From Acidobacteriota bacterium (GTDB taxonomy: Bacteria > Acidobacteriota > Thermoanaerobaculia > Multivoradales > Multivoraceae): 64,000 bases of DNA. Positions within the stretch are counted from its first letter, which is position 1, and each line of letters starts with the position of its first letter. Of this stretch, positions 27,059 to 36,313 are shown in pieces. Location: the NCBI GenBank assembly GCA_011525365.1, contig WTGQ01000002.1:2929948-2993947 (forward strand), written 5' to 3'. Made by a program: the position numbers and the translations under genes. The notes beneath the pieces were generated by a model, which was not told the DNA's origin, made no database searches, and was given only the letters and a program-made list of their open reading frames with translations.

Positions 27059-28588
27059 GTGTCCAGCGTTCAGAACTTCACGCTCTACGACGTTCTCGTC
27101 CGCAACGCGACGGCGTTCGGCGACCGGCTCGCGCTTGTCACGGAAGATGGCGAGGAACGGAGCTTCGCGGAACTCCGTGAACGCGTCGACGCCCTCGCAG
27201 CGGGGCTCGACGGTCTGGGGCTCGAGGTCTCCGACCGTCTCGCGGTGCTGGCCCAGAACTCGGCGGCCTACGTGGAGCTCTATCTCGCCTGCGCCCGCCA
27301 GGGGATCATCGTGTACCCGATCAACTGGCGGCTACAACCGGGTGAGATCGAGATGCTCGTCCGCGAGCGGGCGAAGCCCCGGGCGTTCGTCACAGGCAGC
27401 GACTTCCTCGACGCCGTACCGGGCGGCCCCGGCGACGACGCGATCCCCCACTGGTTCCAGTTCGGCGACGATCCGGCCGAGGGCTACGCCTCACTGGACT
27501 CGCTCTACGAGGACGCCCGCACAGCAAGCAATCTGCCGCGGCCCGACGTCTCCGCCGGCGCTCCCTTCGCGGTCATCGCGACCGCCGCCGTCGACGTCAT
27601 CCCGCGCGGCGCCCTGCTCAGCCACTCGAACCTGGTCTGGGCCAACGTGCAGGAGATCGCGTCGCTCGGCCTCGACGGCTCGGACCGCAACCTGGTCGCG
27701 CTGCCGCTCTTCCACATCGCGGCGCTCGGCCACCTGCTGAGCGTGTTCCACGCCGGCGGCGCCAACGTGGTCACCGCGAAGTACGACCCGGTCCAGGCGG
27801 TCGAGCTGATCGACCGCTACGCGCTCACGATGATCAGCGACTTCCCGCCGGTGCTCACCACGCTGCTGGACGCGGCAGCCGAGGCCGGCAGCCGGCTTCC
27901 CAGCCTCCGCCACGTCACCGGCCTCGACTCGCCCGACACGATGCAGCGGCTGCACGACGAGACGGACGCCACCTTCTGGGCCGGCTTCGGGCAGTGCGAG
28001 ACGAGCGGCTTCGTCACGATCCAGAACGCCCGCGAGCGCCTCGGCTGTGCCGGCAAGGCCGCCGAACTCTGCAGCGTCCGCCTGGTCGACGACGACGACC
28101 GCGAAGTGCCGGCCGGCGAGGACGGCGAGATCGTCGTCCGCGGACCGCTGGTGTTTCTGGGGTACGACGGACAGCCCGACGTCACCGCGCACACCTTCCG
28201 GGGCGGCTGGCACCACACCGGCGACATCGGCCGCTTCGACGAGGAAGGCAACCTGTTCTACGTCGCCCGCAAGCCGGAGAAGGAACTCATCAAGCCCGGC
28301 GGCGAGAACGTGTATCCCGCCGAGGTGGAGACCGCGATCCTGGAACTCGACGCCGTGCGCGCGGTTTGCGTCTTCGGGGTCAGCGACGACCGTTGGGGCG
28401 AGGCGATCCGCGCCGTCGTCGAGGCCGGGCCTGAAGCCGGTCTCGACCAGGAGTCAGTCCGTGAACACGTCGGCTCCCGGATCGCCCGCTTCAAGCGGCC
28501 GCGGGACGTCATCTTCACCAGCGAGTTGCCGCGGAGCGGCGACCACGTCGACCGCGCCGCGGTCAAGGATCGCTGGGGAGACGCCTGA
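27059..28588 (+). CDS. AMP-binding (acyl-CoA synthetase-like) protein with altered core motifs
   Basis: 509 aa, ANL superfamily. Overall layout is that of fatty-acyl-CoA synthetases: NFTLYDVLVRNA start, VYPINWRLQPGEIEML, a GFGQCETSGFVT block, YDGQPDVTAHTFRGGWHHTG, and PEKELIKPGGENVYPAEVE. Two key sites are altered. The phosphate-binding A3 loop, normally a Ser/Thr/Gly-rich SGTTGxPKG, reads ATAAVDVIPRGALLSHSNL (about residues 174-192). The C-terminal A10 segment reads LPRSGDHVDR, without the catalytic Lys. A subfamily with TAAV...PRGA loops exists, so this may be a working variant or a non-adenylating relative. GTG start. First gene of an 11 kb co-directional run. Confidence 0.82.
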   Translation: MSSVQNFTLYDVLVRNATAFGDRLALVTEDGEERSFAELRERVDALAAGLDGLGLEVSDRLAVLAQNSAAYVELYLACARQGIIVYPINWRLQPGEIEMLVRERAKPRAFVTGSDFLDAVPGGPGDDAIPHWFQFGDDPAEGYASLDSLYEDARTASNLPRPDVSAGAPFAVIATAAVDVIPRGALLSHSNLVWANVQEIASLGLDGSDRNLVALPLFHIAALGHLLSVFHAGGANVVTAKYDPVQAVELIDRYALTMISDFPPVLTTLLDAAAEAGSRLPSLRHVTGLDSPDTMQRLHDETDATFWAGFGQCETSGFVTIQNARERLGCAGKAAELCSVRLVDDDDREVPAGEDGEIVVRGPLVFLGYDGQPDVTAHTFRGGWHHTGDIGRFDEEGNLFYVARKPEKELIKPGGENVYPAEVETAILELDAVRAVCVFGVSDDRWGEAIRAVVEAGPEAGLDQESVREHVGSRIARFKRPRDVIFTSELPRSGDHVDRAAVKDRWGDA

Positions 28589-28595
28589 GCCGACC

Positions 28596-29648
28596 GTGGC
28601 GAAACCGCCGCGGACAGGAATCGGCCCGGAAGGGGCCGACCCCGAACTGGTCGGGATCGAGAACGCGATCCTCGACCTCCTGGTCCGCGTAGAGGACCGG
28701 CACCTCGACGAGATGGGCCTCGACAAGGGGATCATGAAGCTCGTCACCGCAGAGGAGCAGGAGGCGATCCTCGATCACGTGCTGAACCGCGACGGCGAGA
28801 TCCTTCAACCCGAGATCGAGGCCGGCGGTTCCTGCGCCAACGTGCTGCGCGCCGCGTCCCTGCTCGGCGTGGACGCGAGCTACAGCTCCGCGGTCGCCGG
28901 CGACGACACCGGCCGCCTGTTCGAGCGCGGGCTGGACGCCAGCAGGGTCCGGAACCGGCTGGCAAGGATCGACGGAGTCACCGGCACTTCGGTCGTGCTG
29001 GTCACGCCCGACGGCGAGCGGACGATGAACACGCACCTGGGCGTCTGCCGGCAGTACCGCCCGGAGCACGTGCCCGAAGAGGACATCCGAAGGTCCCGGA
29101 TCTTCTTCACGACGGGCTACATCTGGGACACCCCGAACCAGATCGACGCGATCGAACACGCGATCGAAGTCGCCCGTGCCGCCGGGGCCAAACTGGCAAT
29201 CGACGTCGCCGATCCGTTCGCGGTCCGCCGCTCGCGCGACCACCTCATGCGGCACAAGGAGCACGGCTTCGACATCCTGTTCGCCAACGCCGAGGAGGCG
29301 CGGATGATGACCGGTCTCGGGCCGGAGGCCGCGGCCCGCGAGCTGGCGAAGACGATCGAAGTGGTCGCGGTCAAGGACGGAGTACGCGGCGCCTGGGTGC
29401 GCCGGGGCGACGAAGTCCACTGCGTTCCGGCGCACCAGGTCGACGTCGTCGACACGACCGGCGCCGGCGACTGCTTCGCCGCCGGTTTCCTCTACGGCCT
29501 GCTGCGGGGTCTGCCGATCCGTACCTGCTGCGAGATCGGCATCGCCATGGCGGCGGATACGATCACGCACCTGGGCGTCAAGCTGTCGCCCGACATCCGG
29601 GAACGGCTGGCGATGATCGAACAGCGGCAGGCCGCGGCGGTCCAATGA
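28596..29648 (+). CDS. PfkB-family sugar/nucleoside kinase (adenosine-kinase-like)
   Basis: 350-residue ribokinase-fold kinase. The PfkB signature 2 is intact: VDVVDTTGAGDCFAAGFLYG with the catalytic Asp. The substrate side shows EAGGSCANVLRAASLLG and AGDDTGRLFERGL, and FFTTGYIWDTPNQ resembles the adenosine-kinase group. The GTG start at 28596 lies 7 nt after the previous stop. No signal peptide. Likely an adenosine or sugar kinase in the cytoplasm; substrate not determined. Confidence 0.87.
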   Translation: MAKPPRTGIGPEGADPELVGIENAILDLLVRVEDRHLDEMGLDKGIMKLVTAEEQEAILDHVLNRDGEILQPEIEAGGSCANVLRAASLLGVDASYSSAVAGDDTGRLFERGLDASRVRNRLARIDGVTGTSVVLVTPDGERTMNTHLGVCRQYRPEHVPEEDIRRSRIFFTTGYIWDTPNQIDAIEHAIEVARAAGAKLAIDVADPFAVRRSRDHLMRHKEHGFDILFANAEEARMMTGLGPEAAARELAKTIEVVAVKDGVRGAWVRRGDEVHCVPAHQVDVVDTTGAGDCFAAGFLYGLLRGLPIRTCCEIGIAMAADTITHLGVKLSPDIRERLAMIEQRQAAAVQ

Positions 29649-29661
29649 CAGGAGAAAGCCC

Positions 29662-31803
29662 ATGAACCGGAACATCGCTTGGTTTGCCGCCGTCGCGCTG
29701 GCCGCGCCGGCCACAGTCACGGCCCAGGAGACGAACCCGATCGAGCCGCACCACATCGCCACGCTGCGCAGCGTCGGCACGGTGGAGGTGTCGCCCGACG
29801 GAAGTCTCGCGGCCTACCTGCTGAGCGTCCCGCGGCGGCCGCTGGACGAGGACAGTGGCGGCTCGTGGACCGAGCTGCACGTGCTCGACATGGCCGAGCC
29901 CGGATCCTCCCGGCCTTTCATCGCCGGTTCGGTGAACGTCGGCCGGCCCAACTTCCGCGGCAACGACGAGATTCTCTTCACCTCCCGCCGCGGCTCGGAC
30001 AAAGCCCCCGCCCTCTACGGCATCCCGGTCGGCGGCGGCGAGAGTCGCAAGCTGGTCGAACACGCCAACGGCATCGGTTCCTACGTCCTGTCGCCGGACG
30101 GCAGCCGGGTCGCCTTCCTGGCCCGCGAGGAAACCGCGAAGGAACTGAAGACCCTCCGAGACAAGGGATTCAACCAGGAGATCTACGAAGAGGATCGTCC
30201 CCTGGCGCGGCTCTGGGTCGCGGACGTTCCCACGCTCGATGCGGCCCGCAGCGACGACGAGTCGAAGCCCGTCCTGGTCGAGTCGGTCGACGGGCACGTC
30301 ATCTCCGCCGTCTGGAGCCCTGGCGGCGAACGCCTCGCCGCGGTGACCACGCCGAGCGCCCTGATCGACGACTCCTACACGAGCAAGTCCGTCGTGGTCG
30401 TGGACGCGTCGAACGACGACTTCCCCATGGTCTCGAAGGTCGAGGCAATCGGCAAGCTCGGGCAGGTCGAATTCAGCCCGAACGGCGAGCAGGTTGCCGC
30501 CGTATCGGCCGCCGATCAGCACGACCCGGCGGCCGGCCGATTGATGCTCCTGGGCAGCGCCGACAGCTTCAGCGACCTGCTGCCGGAGCTCGAGGGTCAC
30601 GTCGCCTCTTTCGCCTGGGAGGACGACGAGCATCTCCTGTACGCCGCCTCCGTCGGCGTCTGGAGCACTCTGGGCAGGGTATCCACCGGTGGCGAAGCGG
30701 AAACGTTGATCGAACCGGGCGGCCCGATCGGCCTCAGCTTCAGCCTGCCGCGCGGCGGCGGCGCGGCGGCGCTGGTGGCGGACAGCCCCGATCACCCGAG
30801 GGAGATCTACCGCTACGACCCGGCGGAGCCGGAGGTGCCGCCGGTTCGAATGACGAACTCGAACCCCTGGCTCGACGACATCGAGCTGGCCCGCCAGGAA
30901 GTCGTCCGGCACACGACGCCGGACGGGCTCGAACTCGAAGGTTTGCTGATCTACCCGCTCGGCTACGAGGAGGGCCGGCGCTATCCGCTGATCCTGTTCG
31001 TCCACGGCGGCCCGGAGAGCCACCACAGCAACGGATGGCTGACCAGCTACTCGAACTTCGCACAGCTCGCCGCCGCCCGCGGCTTCGCGTCCTTCTACCC
31101 GAACTACCGCGGCAGCACGGGGCGCGGCGTCGAGTTCTCGAAGCTCGGCCAGCACGCCGCCGCCGGCCCCGAGTTCGACGACCTGATCGTCGCGGTCGAC
31201 CACCTGATCGAGATCGGCCTGGTCGACCGGGAACGCGTCGGCATCACCGGCGGCTCCTACGGCGGCTATGCCTCGGCCTGGGGCGCGACCTACTACTCCG
31301 ACCGTTTCGCCGCAGCGATTCCCTTCGTCGGCATCTCGAACAACATCTCCAAGCTGGGGACGACGGACATCCCGCTGGAGATGGAACTGGTCCACCACCG
31401 CACGACGCTCTGGGACGACTGGGACTACTTCGAGAAGAGCAGCCCCATCTACTACGTCAAGCGCAACCGCACGCCGACCCTGATCCTGCATGGCAAGGAG
31501 GACCCCCGGGTCCATCCCGCCCAGTCGCTCGAGCTGCACCGGCATCTGAAGACCCTCGGGCAGGCGCCCGTGCGGCTGGTCCTCTACCCCGGCGAGGGCC
31601 ACGGCAACCGGCGCTCGGCAGCCCGCCTCGACTACATGCTCCGCACCCTCCGCTGGATGGAGCACTACCTCAAGGGCCCCGGCGGCGACCCGCCGCCGCA
31701 CGAGATCGACTACGCCGCCTACCTGCCCTGGGCCGAGAGCGGCGACGACACCGACGAGGAAGCCGCAACCCCGGACGCCGAGTCGACGGGCGGCGGAGAG
31801 TGA
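29662..31803 (+). CDS. exported S9 family prolyl oligopeptidase (dipeptidyl/acylaminoacyl peptidase)
   Basis: 713-residue serine peptidase. Signal peptide WFAAVALAAPATVTAQ, then a beta-propeller gate with WD/TolB-like repeats (EVSPDGSLAAYLL, VLSPDGSRVAFLA, EFSPNGEQVAAVS), then the catalytic alpha/beta domain: LILFVHGGPESHHSNGW, nucleophile GITGGSYGGYASAWGA, Asp in LHGKEDPRVHPAQS, His in GEGHGNRRSA. All three catalytic residues are present. Secreted or periplasmic peptide digestion. The stop overlaps the GTG of the next lipoprotein gene (GTGA). Confidence 0.93.
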   Translation: MNRNIAWFAAVALAAPATVTAQETNPIEPHHIATLRSVGTVEVSPDGSLAAYLLSVPRRPLDEDSGGSWTELHVLDMAEPGSSRPFIAGSVNVGRPNFRGNDEILFTSRRGSDKAPALYGIPVGGGESRKLVEHANGIGSYVLSPDGSRVAFLAREETAKELKTLRDKGFNQEIYEEDRPLARLWVADVPTLDAARSDDESKPVLVESVDGHVISAVWSPGGERLAAVTTPSALIDDSYTSKSVVVVDASNDDFPMVSKVEAIGKLGQVEFSPNGEQVAAVSAADQHDPAAGRLMLLGSADSFSDLLPELEGHVASFAWEDDEHLLYAASVGVWSTLGRVSTGGEAETLIEPGGPIGLSFSLPRGGGAAALVADSPDHPREIYRYDPAEPEVPPVRMTNSNPWLDDIELARQEVVRHTTPDGLELEGLLIYPLGYEEGRRYPLILFVHGGPESHHSNGWLTSYSNFAQLAAARGFASFYPNYRGSTGRGVEFSKLGQHAAAGPEFDDLIVAVDHLIEIGLVDRERVGITGGSYGGYASAWGATYYSDRFAAAIPFVGISNNISKLGTTDIPLEMELVHHRTTLWDDWDYFEKSSPIYYVKRNRTPTLILHGKEDPRVHPAQSLELHRHLKTLGQAPVRLVLYPGEGHGNRRSAARLDYMLRTLRWMEHYLKGPGGDPPPHEIDYAAYLPWAESGDDTDEEAATPDAESTGGGE

Positions 31804-32231
31804 AACGACCTTTCCCGCTTGCCGGGGCGGGCATCCGCGTGCTCGCCGGCCTTCTGGCGCTGGGCGTCCCCGGATGCGCCGAGGACGCTGTCGAACCTCC
31901 CCCGGTGGTCGCCGAGCGGCCGACATGGAAGCCGCCGGCGCCGCCGCCGCAGCCGAAGCCCTGCGGTGTCGGCTGCATCGAGGGCGAAGGCAACGCCACG
32001 GTACGGTTCCAGATGGCGGGCGGCGACCACACGGCCACCGCCTCCGTCGAAGGCAACCGCGGCATGTTCTCAGTAGGGCCGCCCGTCGACATCTCGCAGA
32101 ACGCGGAGAACTGGGCGGGAATCACGACCTTCTTCGTACCGGAGGCGGGTGTCCACACGCTCAGAATCCGCGCCACCGGCAAGTGGAGCCTGACCATCCT
32201 GAAGGGGAAGCAGTCGTATGCGGACGGCTAG
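31800..32231 (+). CDS. small exported lipoprotein of unknown function
   Basis: 143 aa. GTG start overlapping the S9 peptidase stop. A hydrophobic signal ends ALGVPGC, a weak lipobox. Next comes a Pro-rich linker (PPPVVAERPTWKPPAPPPQ) with a CGVGC pair, then a small beta domain ending ITTFFVPEAGVHTLRIRATG. Not recognised. It sits between the peptidase and the Mrp cluster, 30 nt before mrpE, and may simply be co-expressed. Confidence 0.65.
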   Translation: MKRPFPLAGAGIRVLAGLLALGVPGCAEDAVEPPPVVAERPTWKPPAPPPQPKPCGVGCIEGEGNATVRFQMAGGDHTATASVEGNRGMFSVGPPVDISQNAENWAGITTFFVPEAGVHTLRIRATGKWSLTILKGKQSYADG

Positions 32232-32261
32232 CGGGCTCGGTCGATCGGAGTTGACGCCGCT

Positions 32262-32753
32262 GTGAGGCTGGGCGTCCTCGCGTTGCTGGCGGCGGTGTGG
32301 CTGTCCCTGTCCGGGCCGTACACCGTGCACGAGTGGCTGATCCTGATCTTCGGCCTCGTCTCGGTCGGCTTCGTCTGGCGTCTCTACCTCGCTCTCGACC
32401 GCGCGGCGGGCGGCGATTCCGAGTTCTTCCGCGCCTCCTCCTGGCTGCGGTTGCCGCGGTTCCTGGTCGCCTTCGCGCTGAAGGTGGCGGCCGCCAACCT
32501 CCACACCACGAAGCTCATCCTGTCGCCGAGGATCGAACTCCACCCCCGCCTCCGGCGTGTGACCGCGAGCCAGAAGACGTCGTTCGGCCAGGTCCTGTAC
32601 GCGAACTTCATCACCCTAACGCCCGGAACGATCACGCTGGACCTCCGGGACGACGAACTGCTCGTCTACGCCCTCGACGCGGAGAGCGAGGCGGACGTGA
32701 TGGATGGCTCGATGGACCGTGACGTGCTGCGGCTCGAAGGAGGCGCGAACTGA
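32262..32753 (+). CDS. mrpE: Mrp-type Na+/H+ antiporter subunit E (MbhA-like)
   Basis: 163-residue membrane subunit. The family pattern is clear: two N-terminal membrane helices (VLALLAAVWLSLSG; WLILIFGLVSVGFVW), then RLPRFLVAFALKVAAANLHT and the conserved cytoplasmic half TSFGQVLYANFITLTPGTIT ending in LLVYALDAES. GTG start. First of eight tightly packed antiporter genes (E-F-G-B'-B-C-D-D'). The next start overlaps its stop (TGATG). Confidence 0.9.
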   Translation: MRLGVLALLAAVWLSLSGPYTVHEWLILIFGLVSVGFVWRLYLALDRAAGGDSEFFRASSWLRLPRFLVAFALKVAAANLHTTKLILSPRIELHPRLRRVTASQKTSFGQVLYANFITLTPGTITLDLRDDELLVYALDAESEADVMDGSMDRDVLRLEGGAN

Positions 32754-33034
32754 TGTACGTGGCCGGGATGACGGCGATCGTGGTGACGATGTTCCTGGCG
32801 CTCGCACGCGCCGCGATCGGCCCCACCGTGTTCGACCGCATCCTGGCCGTCAACATGTTCGGGACGAAGACGGTGCTGCTCATCGCGGTGGCCGGCTTCC
32901 TCACCGGGCGGCCCGAGTGGCTCGATCTCGCGATCGTCTACACCCTCGTCAACTTCACCGGCACCCTGGCGGTGCTGCGCTTCGCGCGCTTCGGGAACCT
33001 GGCTCGCGACGACCGCAAGGCCGACCGGTCATGA
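32753..33034 (+). CDS. mrpF: Mrp-type antiporter subunit F
   Basis: 93-residue three-helix membrane protein. Characteristic motif RAAIGPTVFDRILAVNMFGT between helices 1 and 2, followed by LDLAIVYTLVNFTGTLAVLR. Length is normal for MrpF/MbhB (85-95 aa). Overlaps both neighbours. Confidence 0.9.
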   Translation: MYVAGMTAIVVTMFLALARAAIGPTVFDRILAVNMFGTKTVLLIAVAGFLTGRPEWLDLAIVYTLVNFTGTLAVLRFARFGNLARDDRKADRS

Positions 33035-33363
33035 CCGGCGCGCTCGACATCGTGACCGCGGTCCTGCTGATCGCCGGCGGGCTCTTCTGCGTGGTGGGGG
33101 GCATCGGCCTGCACCGCTTCTCCGAGTTCTACCAGCGCACCCATGCGGCGAGCGTCACCGACACCGCCGGGGCCGGACTGATGCTCGTGGGCCTGATGTT
33201 CCAGGGCGGCCTGTCGATGGTCACTCTGAAGCTGGTCCTGGTGCTTGCCTTCCTCTTCTTCAGCAGCCCGGCGATCGCGCACGCGCTCGTCAAGGCGGCT
33301 CACGGCCACGGACTGGCGCTCGAGCTGGACGACCCGGGGAGGGATGGCGATGCCGCCGGTTGA
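33031..33363 (+). CDS. mrpG: Mrp-type antiporter subunit G
   Basis: 110-residue membrane subunit. Family motifs are GGLFCVVGGIGLHRFSEFYQ, RTHAASVTDTAGAGLMLVG and LVLAFLFFSSPAIAHALVKA. ATG 33031 overlaps the mrpF stop (ATGA). The gene overlaps the following one by 14 nt. Confidence 0.9.
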   Translation: MTGALDIVTAVLLIAGGLFCVVGGIGLHRFSEFYQRTHAASVTDTAGAGLMLVGLMFQGGLSMVTLKLVLVLAFLFFSSPAIAHALVKAAHGHGLALELDDPGRDGDAAG

Positions 33364-33901
33364 ACTCCTCCTCATGCTGCTGCTCCTCGCCACCGTCATC
33401 GTCGTGGCTCGACTCAAGGACCTGTTCGCCGCCGCCATGCTGACCGGGATCGCGAGCCTGCTCGCGGCCGGCCTGTTCGTCCTGATGGACGCCGTGGACG
33501 TCGCCTTCACCGAGGCCGCCGTCGGCGCCGGCGTCAGCACCGTGCTCTTCCTCGGGGCGCTCAGCCTGACCTCGCGGCGCGAGAAACAGGAACAAACGCG
33601 GATCCTGCCGATCGTGATCGTCGTCGCCACCGGTGCGGCCCTGATCTACGGCACCTGGGACATGCCGGCCTACGGCGATCCCGACGCCGTCATCCACCAC
33701 CACCTGGCGCCGGACCTGATCGCCGAAACGGAAGAGAAGATCCATATCCCGAACATCGTCACCGCCATCCTTGCCAGCTTTCGCGGCTACGACACCTTCG
33801 GTGAAGTCGTGGTCATCTTCACGGCCGGCGTCGGGGTCGCGCTGCTCCTGGGCGGACTCGGTTTGCGACGCCACGATTCCGGAACCGAGGAGGAGTCGTG
33901 A
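33350..33901 (+). CDS. DUF4040/MbhD-MbhE-like subunit (C-terminal part of MrpA)
   Basis: 183-residue membrane protein corresponding to the extra helices that canonical MrpA carries at its C-terminus, here a separate gene as in archaeal mbh clusters (MbhD plus MbhE). The N-terminal half VVARLKDLFAAAMLTGIASL and DVAFTEAAVGAGVSTVLFLG are the DUF4040 motifs; the second half has a periplasmic stretch and FRGYDTFGEVVVIFTAGVGV, the MbhE-type ending. Start ATG 33350, with GGGGAGGG 6 nt upstream; ATG 33344 is an alternative. Confidence 0.85.
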   Translation: MPPVELLLMLLLLATVIVVARLKDLFAAAMLTGIASLLAAGLFVLMDAVDVAFTEAAVGAGVSTVLFLGALSLTSRREKQEQTRILPIVIVVATGAALIYGTWDMPAYGDPDAVIHHHLAPDLIAETEEKIHIPNIVTAILASFRGYDTFGEVVVIFTAGVGVALLLGGLGLRRHDSGTEEES

Positions 33902-34398
33902 GGCCGCCGTCCAGAGTCCGCGAGATGCCGATTCTCCGGGTCATCGCACGGGCTCTGGTGCCGGTCATCCTCCTGTTCGGTCTCTACGTGCAGTTTCACG
34001 GCGACTTCGGCCCTGGCGGCGGCTTTCAGGCGGGCGTCATCTTCGCCGCGGGGCTCATCATCTTCGCCCTGACCTTCGGGGTGGAGGCGCTGCGGCAGGT
34101 CGTTTCCGTCGTGCTGACCGAGCGCCTGATGGCCGCGGGGGTGCTGCTCTACGGCGCGGTCGGCGTGCTGGCGATGTTCCTGGGCGGAGAGTTCCTGAAC
34201 TACTCGGCGCTCGATCCGCTGACCACGGGCCACTACGGCCAGCACCTCGGCATCATCGCCATCGAACTGGGCGTCGGCATCGCCGTCGCGGCGACCATCA
34301 TGCGGGTCTACTACGCGTTCGTCCGCCGCCGCCCGGACGGTGACGGCGAAGCCCGTAAACCGGCCCTGGGCGCCGAGCCCGGCGAAGGGACTCCGTGA
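33898..34398 (+). CDS. mrpB: Mrp-type antiporter subunit B
   Basis: 166-residue subunit with the MnhB pattern: VILLFGLYVQFHGDFGPGGG, FQAGVIFAAGLIIFALTFG, then the KL-type central helix and ending GLIAIELGV-like HLGIIAIELGVGIAVAATIM. GTG start overlapping the previous stop. The C-terminal charged tail is longer than usual. Confidence 0.9.
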   Translation: MRPPSRVREMPILRVIARALVPVILLFGLYVQFHGDFGPGGGFQAGVIFAAGLIIFALTFGVEALRQVVSVVLTERLMAAGVLLYGAVGVLAMFLGGEFLNYSALDPLTTGHYGQHLGIIAIELGVGIAVAATIMRVYYAFVRRRPDGDGEARKPALGAEPGEGTP

Positions 34399-34793
34399 GT
34401 TCGGTCCAGTCGTTCTCCGGGCTCTGGGCCTACTGGCTGATCATCGCCCTGATGATGGTCGGGCTCTACATCGTCATCGCCCGCGACAACCTGATCAAGA
34501 AGGTGATGGGGCTCAACATCTTCCAGGCGGCGGCGATCCTCTTCTACGTGACGATGGCAAAGGTGACCGGGGGCACCGCGCCGATCGTGCCGCACGACCC
34601 CGCCCACACCGGCGGCCATGGAGAACACGGGATCCTCTACTCGAACCCGCTGCCGCACGTGTTGATGCTGACCGCGATCGTGGTCGGCGTCGCCACCACC
34701 GCGCTGGCGCTGGCGCTGGCCGTGCGCATTCACGGCGACTACGGCACCGCCGAAGAGGACGAGGCCGTGATCTACGACATGGAGCACACTTGA
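34395..34793 (+). CDS. mrpC: Mrp-type antiporter subunit C (NuoK-like)
   Basis: 132-residue three-helix subunit related to complex I NuoK. Motifs are YWLIIALMMVGLYIVIARDN, KKVMGLNIFQAAAILFYVTM, then LPHVLMLTAIVVGVATTALA. GTG start overlaps the mrpB stop. Length is typical (110-130 aa). Confidence 0.9.
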   Translation: MSSVQSFSGLWAYWLIIALMMVGLYIVIARDNLIKKVMGLNIFQAAAILFYVTMAKVTGGTAPIVPHDPAHTGGHGEHGILYSNPLPHVLMLTAIVVGVATTALALALAVRIHGDYGTAEEDEAVIYDMEHT

Positions 34794-34821
34794 GGCGCTT
34801 CCCGGGGTCGAGAGGATCGTC

Positions 34822-36306
34822 GTGATCGAGAAGATCCTCGTCCTCGAGGTCGTCCTGCCGCTGCTCGCCGCGCCGGTCTGCGTGCTGGTGCGCCACCCGC
34901 GCTTCTGCCGCCTCTTCAGTCTCGGCGTCATCGGGGCCTGCTTCGCGATCGCGGTCGCCCTGCTGCTCGAAGTACGGGGCGGCGGCGTGATCTCCTACCA
35001 GCTCGGCGGCTGGCCGCCGCCGCTGGGGATCGAGTACCGGGTTTCGATCGTCAACGCCTACCTGCTCGCACTGGTCACGGCGATGGCCCTGGTGGTCTTC
35101 AGCTTCGACTCCCGCGGCGGTCCTCCGCGCGTGCCGGAGCAGCGCCGGCACCTCTACTACGCGGTGTTCCTGCTCTGCATCTCCGGCCTGCTCGGCATCG
35201 CAATCACCGGCGACGCCTTCAACATCTTCGTGTTCCTCGAGATCTCGTCGCTGTCGTCCTACATCCTGGTCAGCCTCGGCGGTCACCGGCGCGCCGTGCT
35301 GTCCGCCTTCTACTACCTGGTCATGGGCACGATCGGCGGCGTCTTCTTCATGCTGGGCGTCGGTCTCCTCTACCAGGTGACGGGCACCCTGAACCTGCGC
35401 GACATCGCGGCCCGCCTCGAGCCGTCGCTCGACGATCGCGGCACCGTGCTCGCACTGGCGCTTCTGGTCGTCGGTATCTCGATCAAGCTGGCGGTCTTTC
35501 CGCTGCACCACTGGCTGCCGAACGCCTACTCGTTCGCGCCGCCCAAGGTCAGCGCCTTCCTGGCCGCGACGGCGACGAAGGTCTCCTTCTACCTGCTGGC
35601 GATGATCCTGTTCACGATCTTCGGCGCGTCCTTCGTGTTCGATGAGCTCCGGCTCCAGGCCGTACTGCTGCCGCTGTCCATTCTCGCCATGTTCCTGGCC
35701 TCGGGCGCAGCGATCTTCCAGACCGACCTGCGGCGGCTGCTGGCCTACTCGAGCGTTGCGCAGATCGGCTACATGACCCTCGGCCTCTCGACCGCAAACG
35801 CGACCGGTCTGGCCGGCGGCCTGGTCCACCTGTTCAACCACGCGGTGATGAAGGGCGGGCTGTTCCTGGTCGTCGCCTGCCTGCTCTACCGGGTCGGCTC
35901 GGTCCACATCGACGCCCTCGCCGGCATCGGCCGCCGCATGCCGCTCACTTCGGCCGCCCTGGTCATCGGGGGTCTGAGCCTGATCGGCGTCCCGGGCACG
36001 GTCGGCTTCGTCAGCAAGTGGTACCTGGTGTCCGGCGTGCTCGAGCGCGGCTGGACCGCGGCCGCGGTGCTCATCCTGCTGAGCTCGCTGCTGGCCCTGG
36101 TCTACGTCGGCAAGGTGGTCGAGGTCGTCTACTTCCGCAAGCCGCCCGAGACGCAGCCGATCGACCATGTCCGGGAGGCTCCGTTCGGGATGCTCGCGCC
36201 GACCTGGGCGCTCGCCGCGGCCGCCGTCTTCTTCGGCCTCACCACGAACTGGACCTACGGCGTCGCCAGGGAAGCGGCCGAACTCCTGCTCGCGGGTGGG
36301 ATCTGA
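34822..36306 (+). CDS. mrpD: Mrp-type antiporter subunit D (proton-translocating)
   Basis: 494-residue antiporter-like subunit homologous to complex I NuoM/N. The conserved TM5 Glu (NIFVFLEISSLSSYILVS) and TM7 Lys (GISIKLAVFPLHHWLPNAYS) of the proton path are present, followed by the discontinuous-helix region KVSAFLAATATKVSFYLLAM. The GTG start has GAGAGGA upstream. About 14 membrane helices are expected. Confidence 0.93.
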   Translation: MIEKILVLEVVLPLLAAPVCVLVRHPRFCRLFSLGVIGACFAIAVALLLEVRGGGVISYQLGGWPPPLGIEYRVSIVNAYLLALVTAMALVVFSFDSRGGPPRVPEQRRHLYYAVFLLCISGLLGIAITGDAFNIFVFLEISSLSSYILVSLGGHRRAVLSAFYYLVMGTIGGVFFMLGVGLLYQVTGTLNLRDIAARLEPSLDDRGTVLALALLVVGISIKLAVFPLHHWLPNAYSFAPPKVSAFLAATATKVSFYLLAMILFTIFGASFVFDELRLQAVLLPLSILAMFLASGAAIFQTDLRRLLAYSSVAQIGYMTLGLSTANATGLAGGLVHLFNHAVMKGGLFLVVACLLYRVGSVHIDALAGIGRRMPLTSAALVIGGLSLIGVPGTVGFVSKWYLVSGVLERGWTAAAVLILLSSLLALVYVGKVVEVVYFRKPPETQPIDHVREAPFGMLAPTWALAAAAVFFGLTTNWTYGVAREAAELLLAGGI

Positions 36307-36313
36307 GTCGACG

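Noticed and set aside
29578..31926. 782-codon minus-strand ORF opposite the S9 peptidase
   Set aside because: Shadow of a gene with a complete Ser-Asp-His triad and signal peptide on the plus strand.
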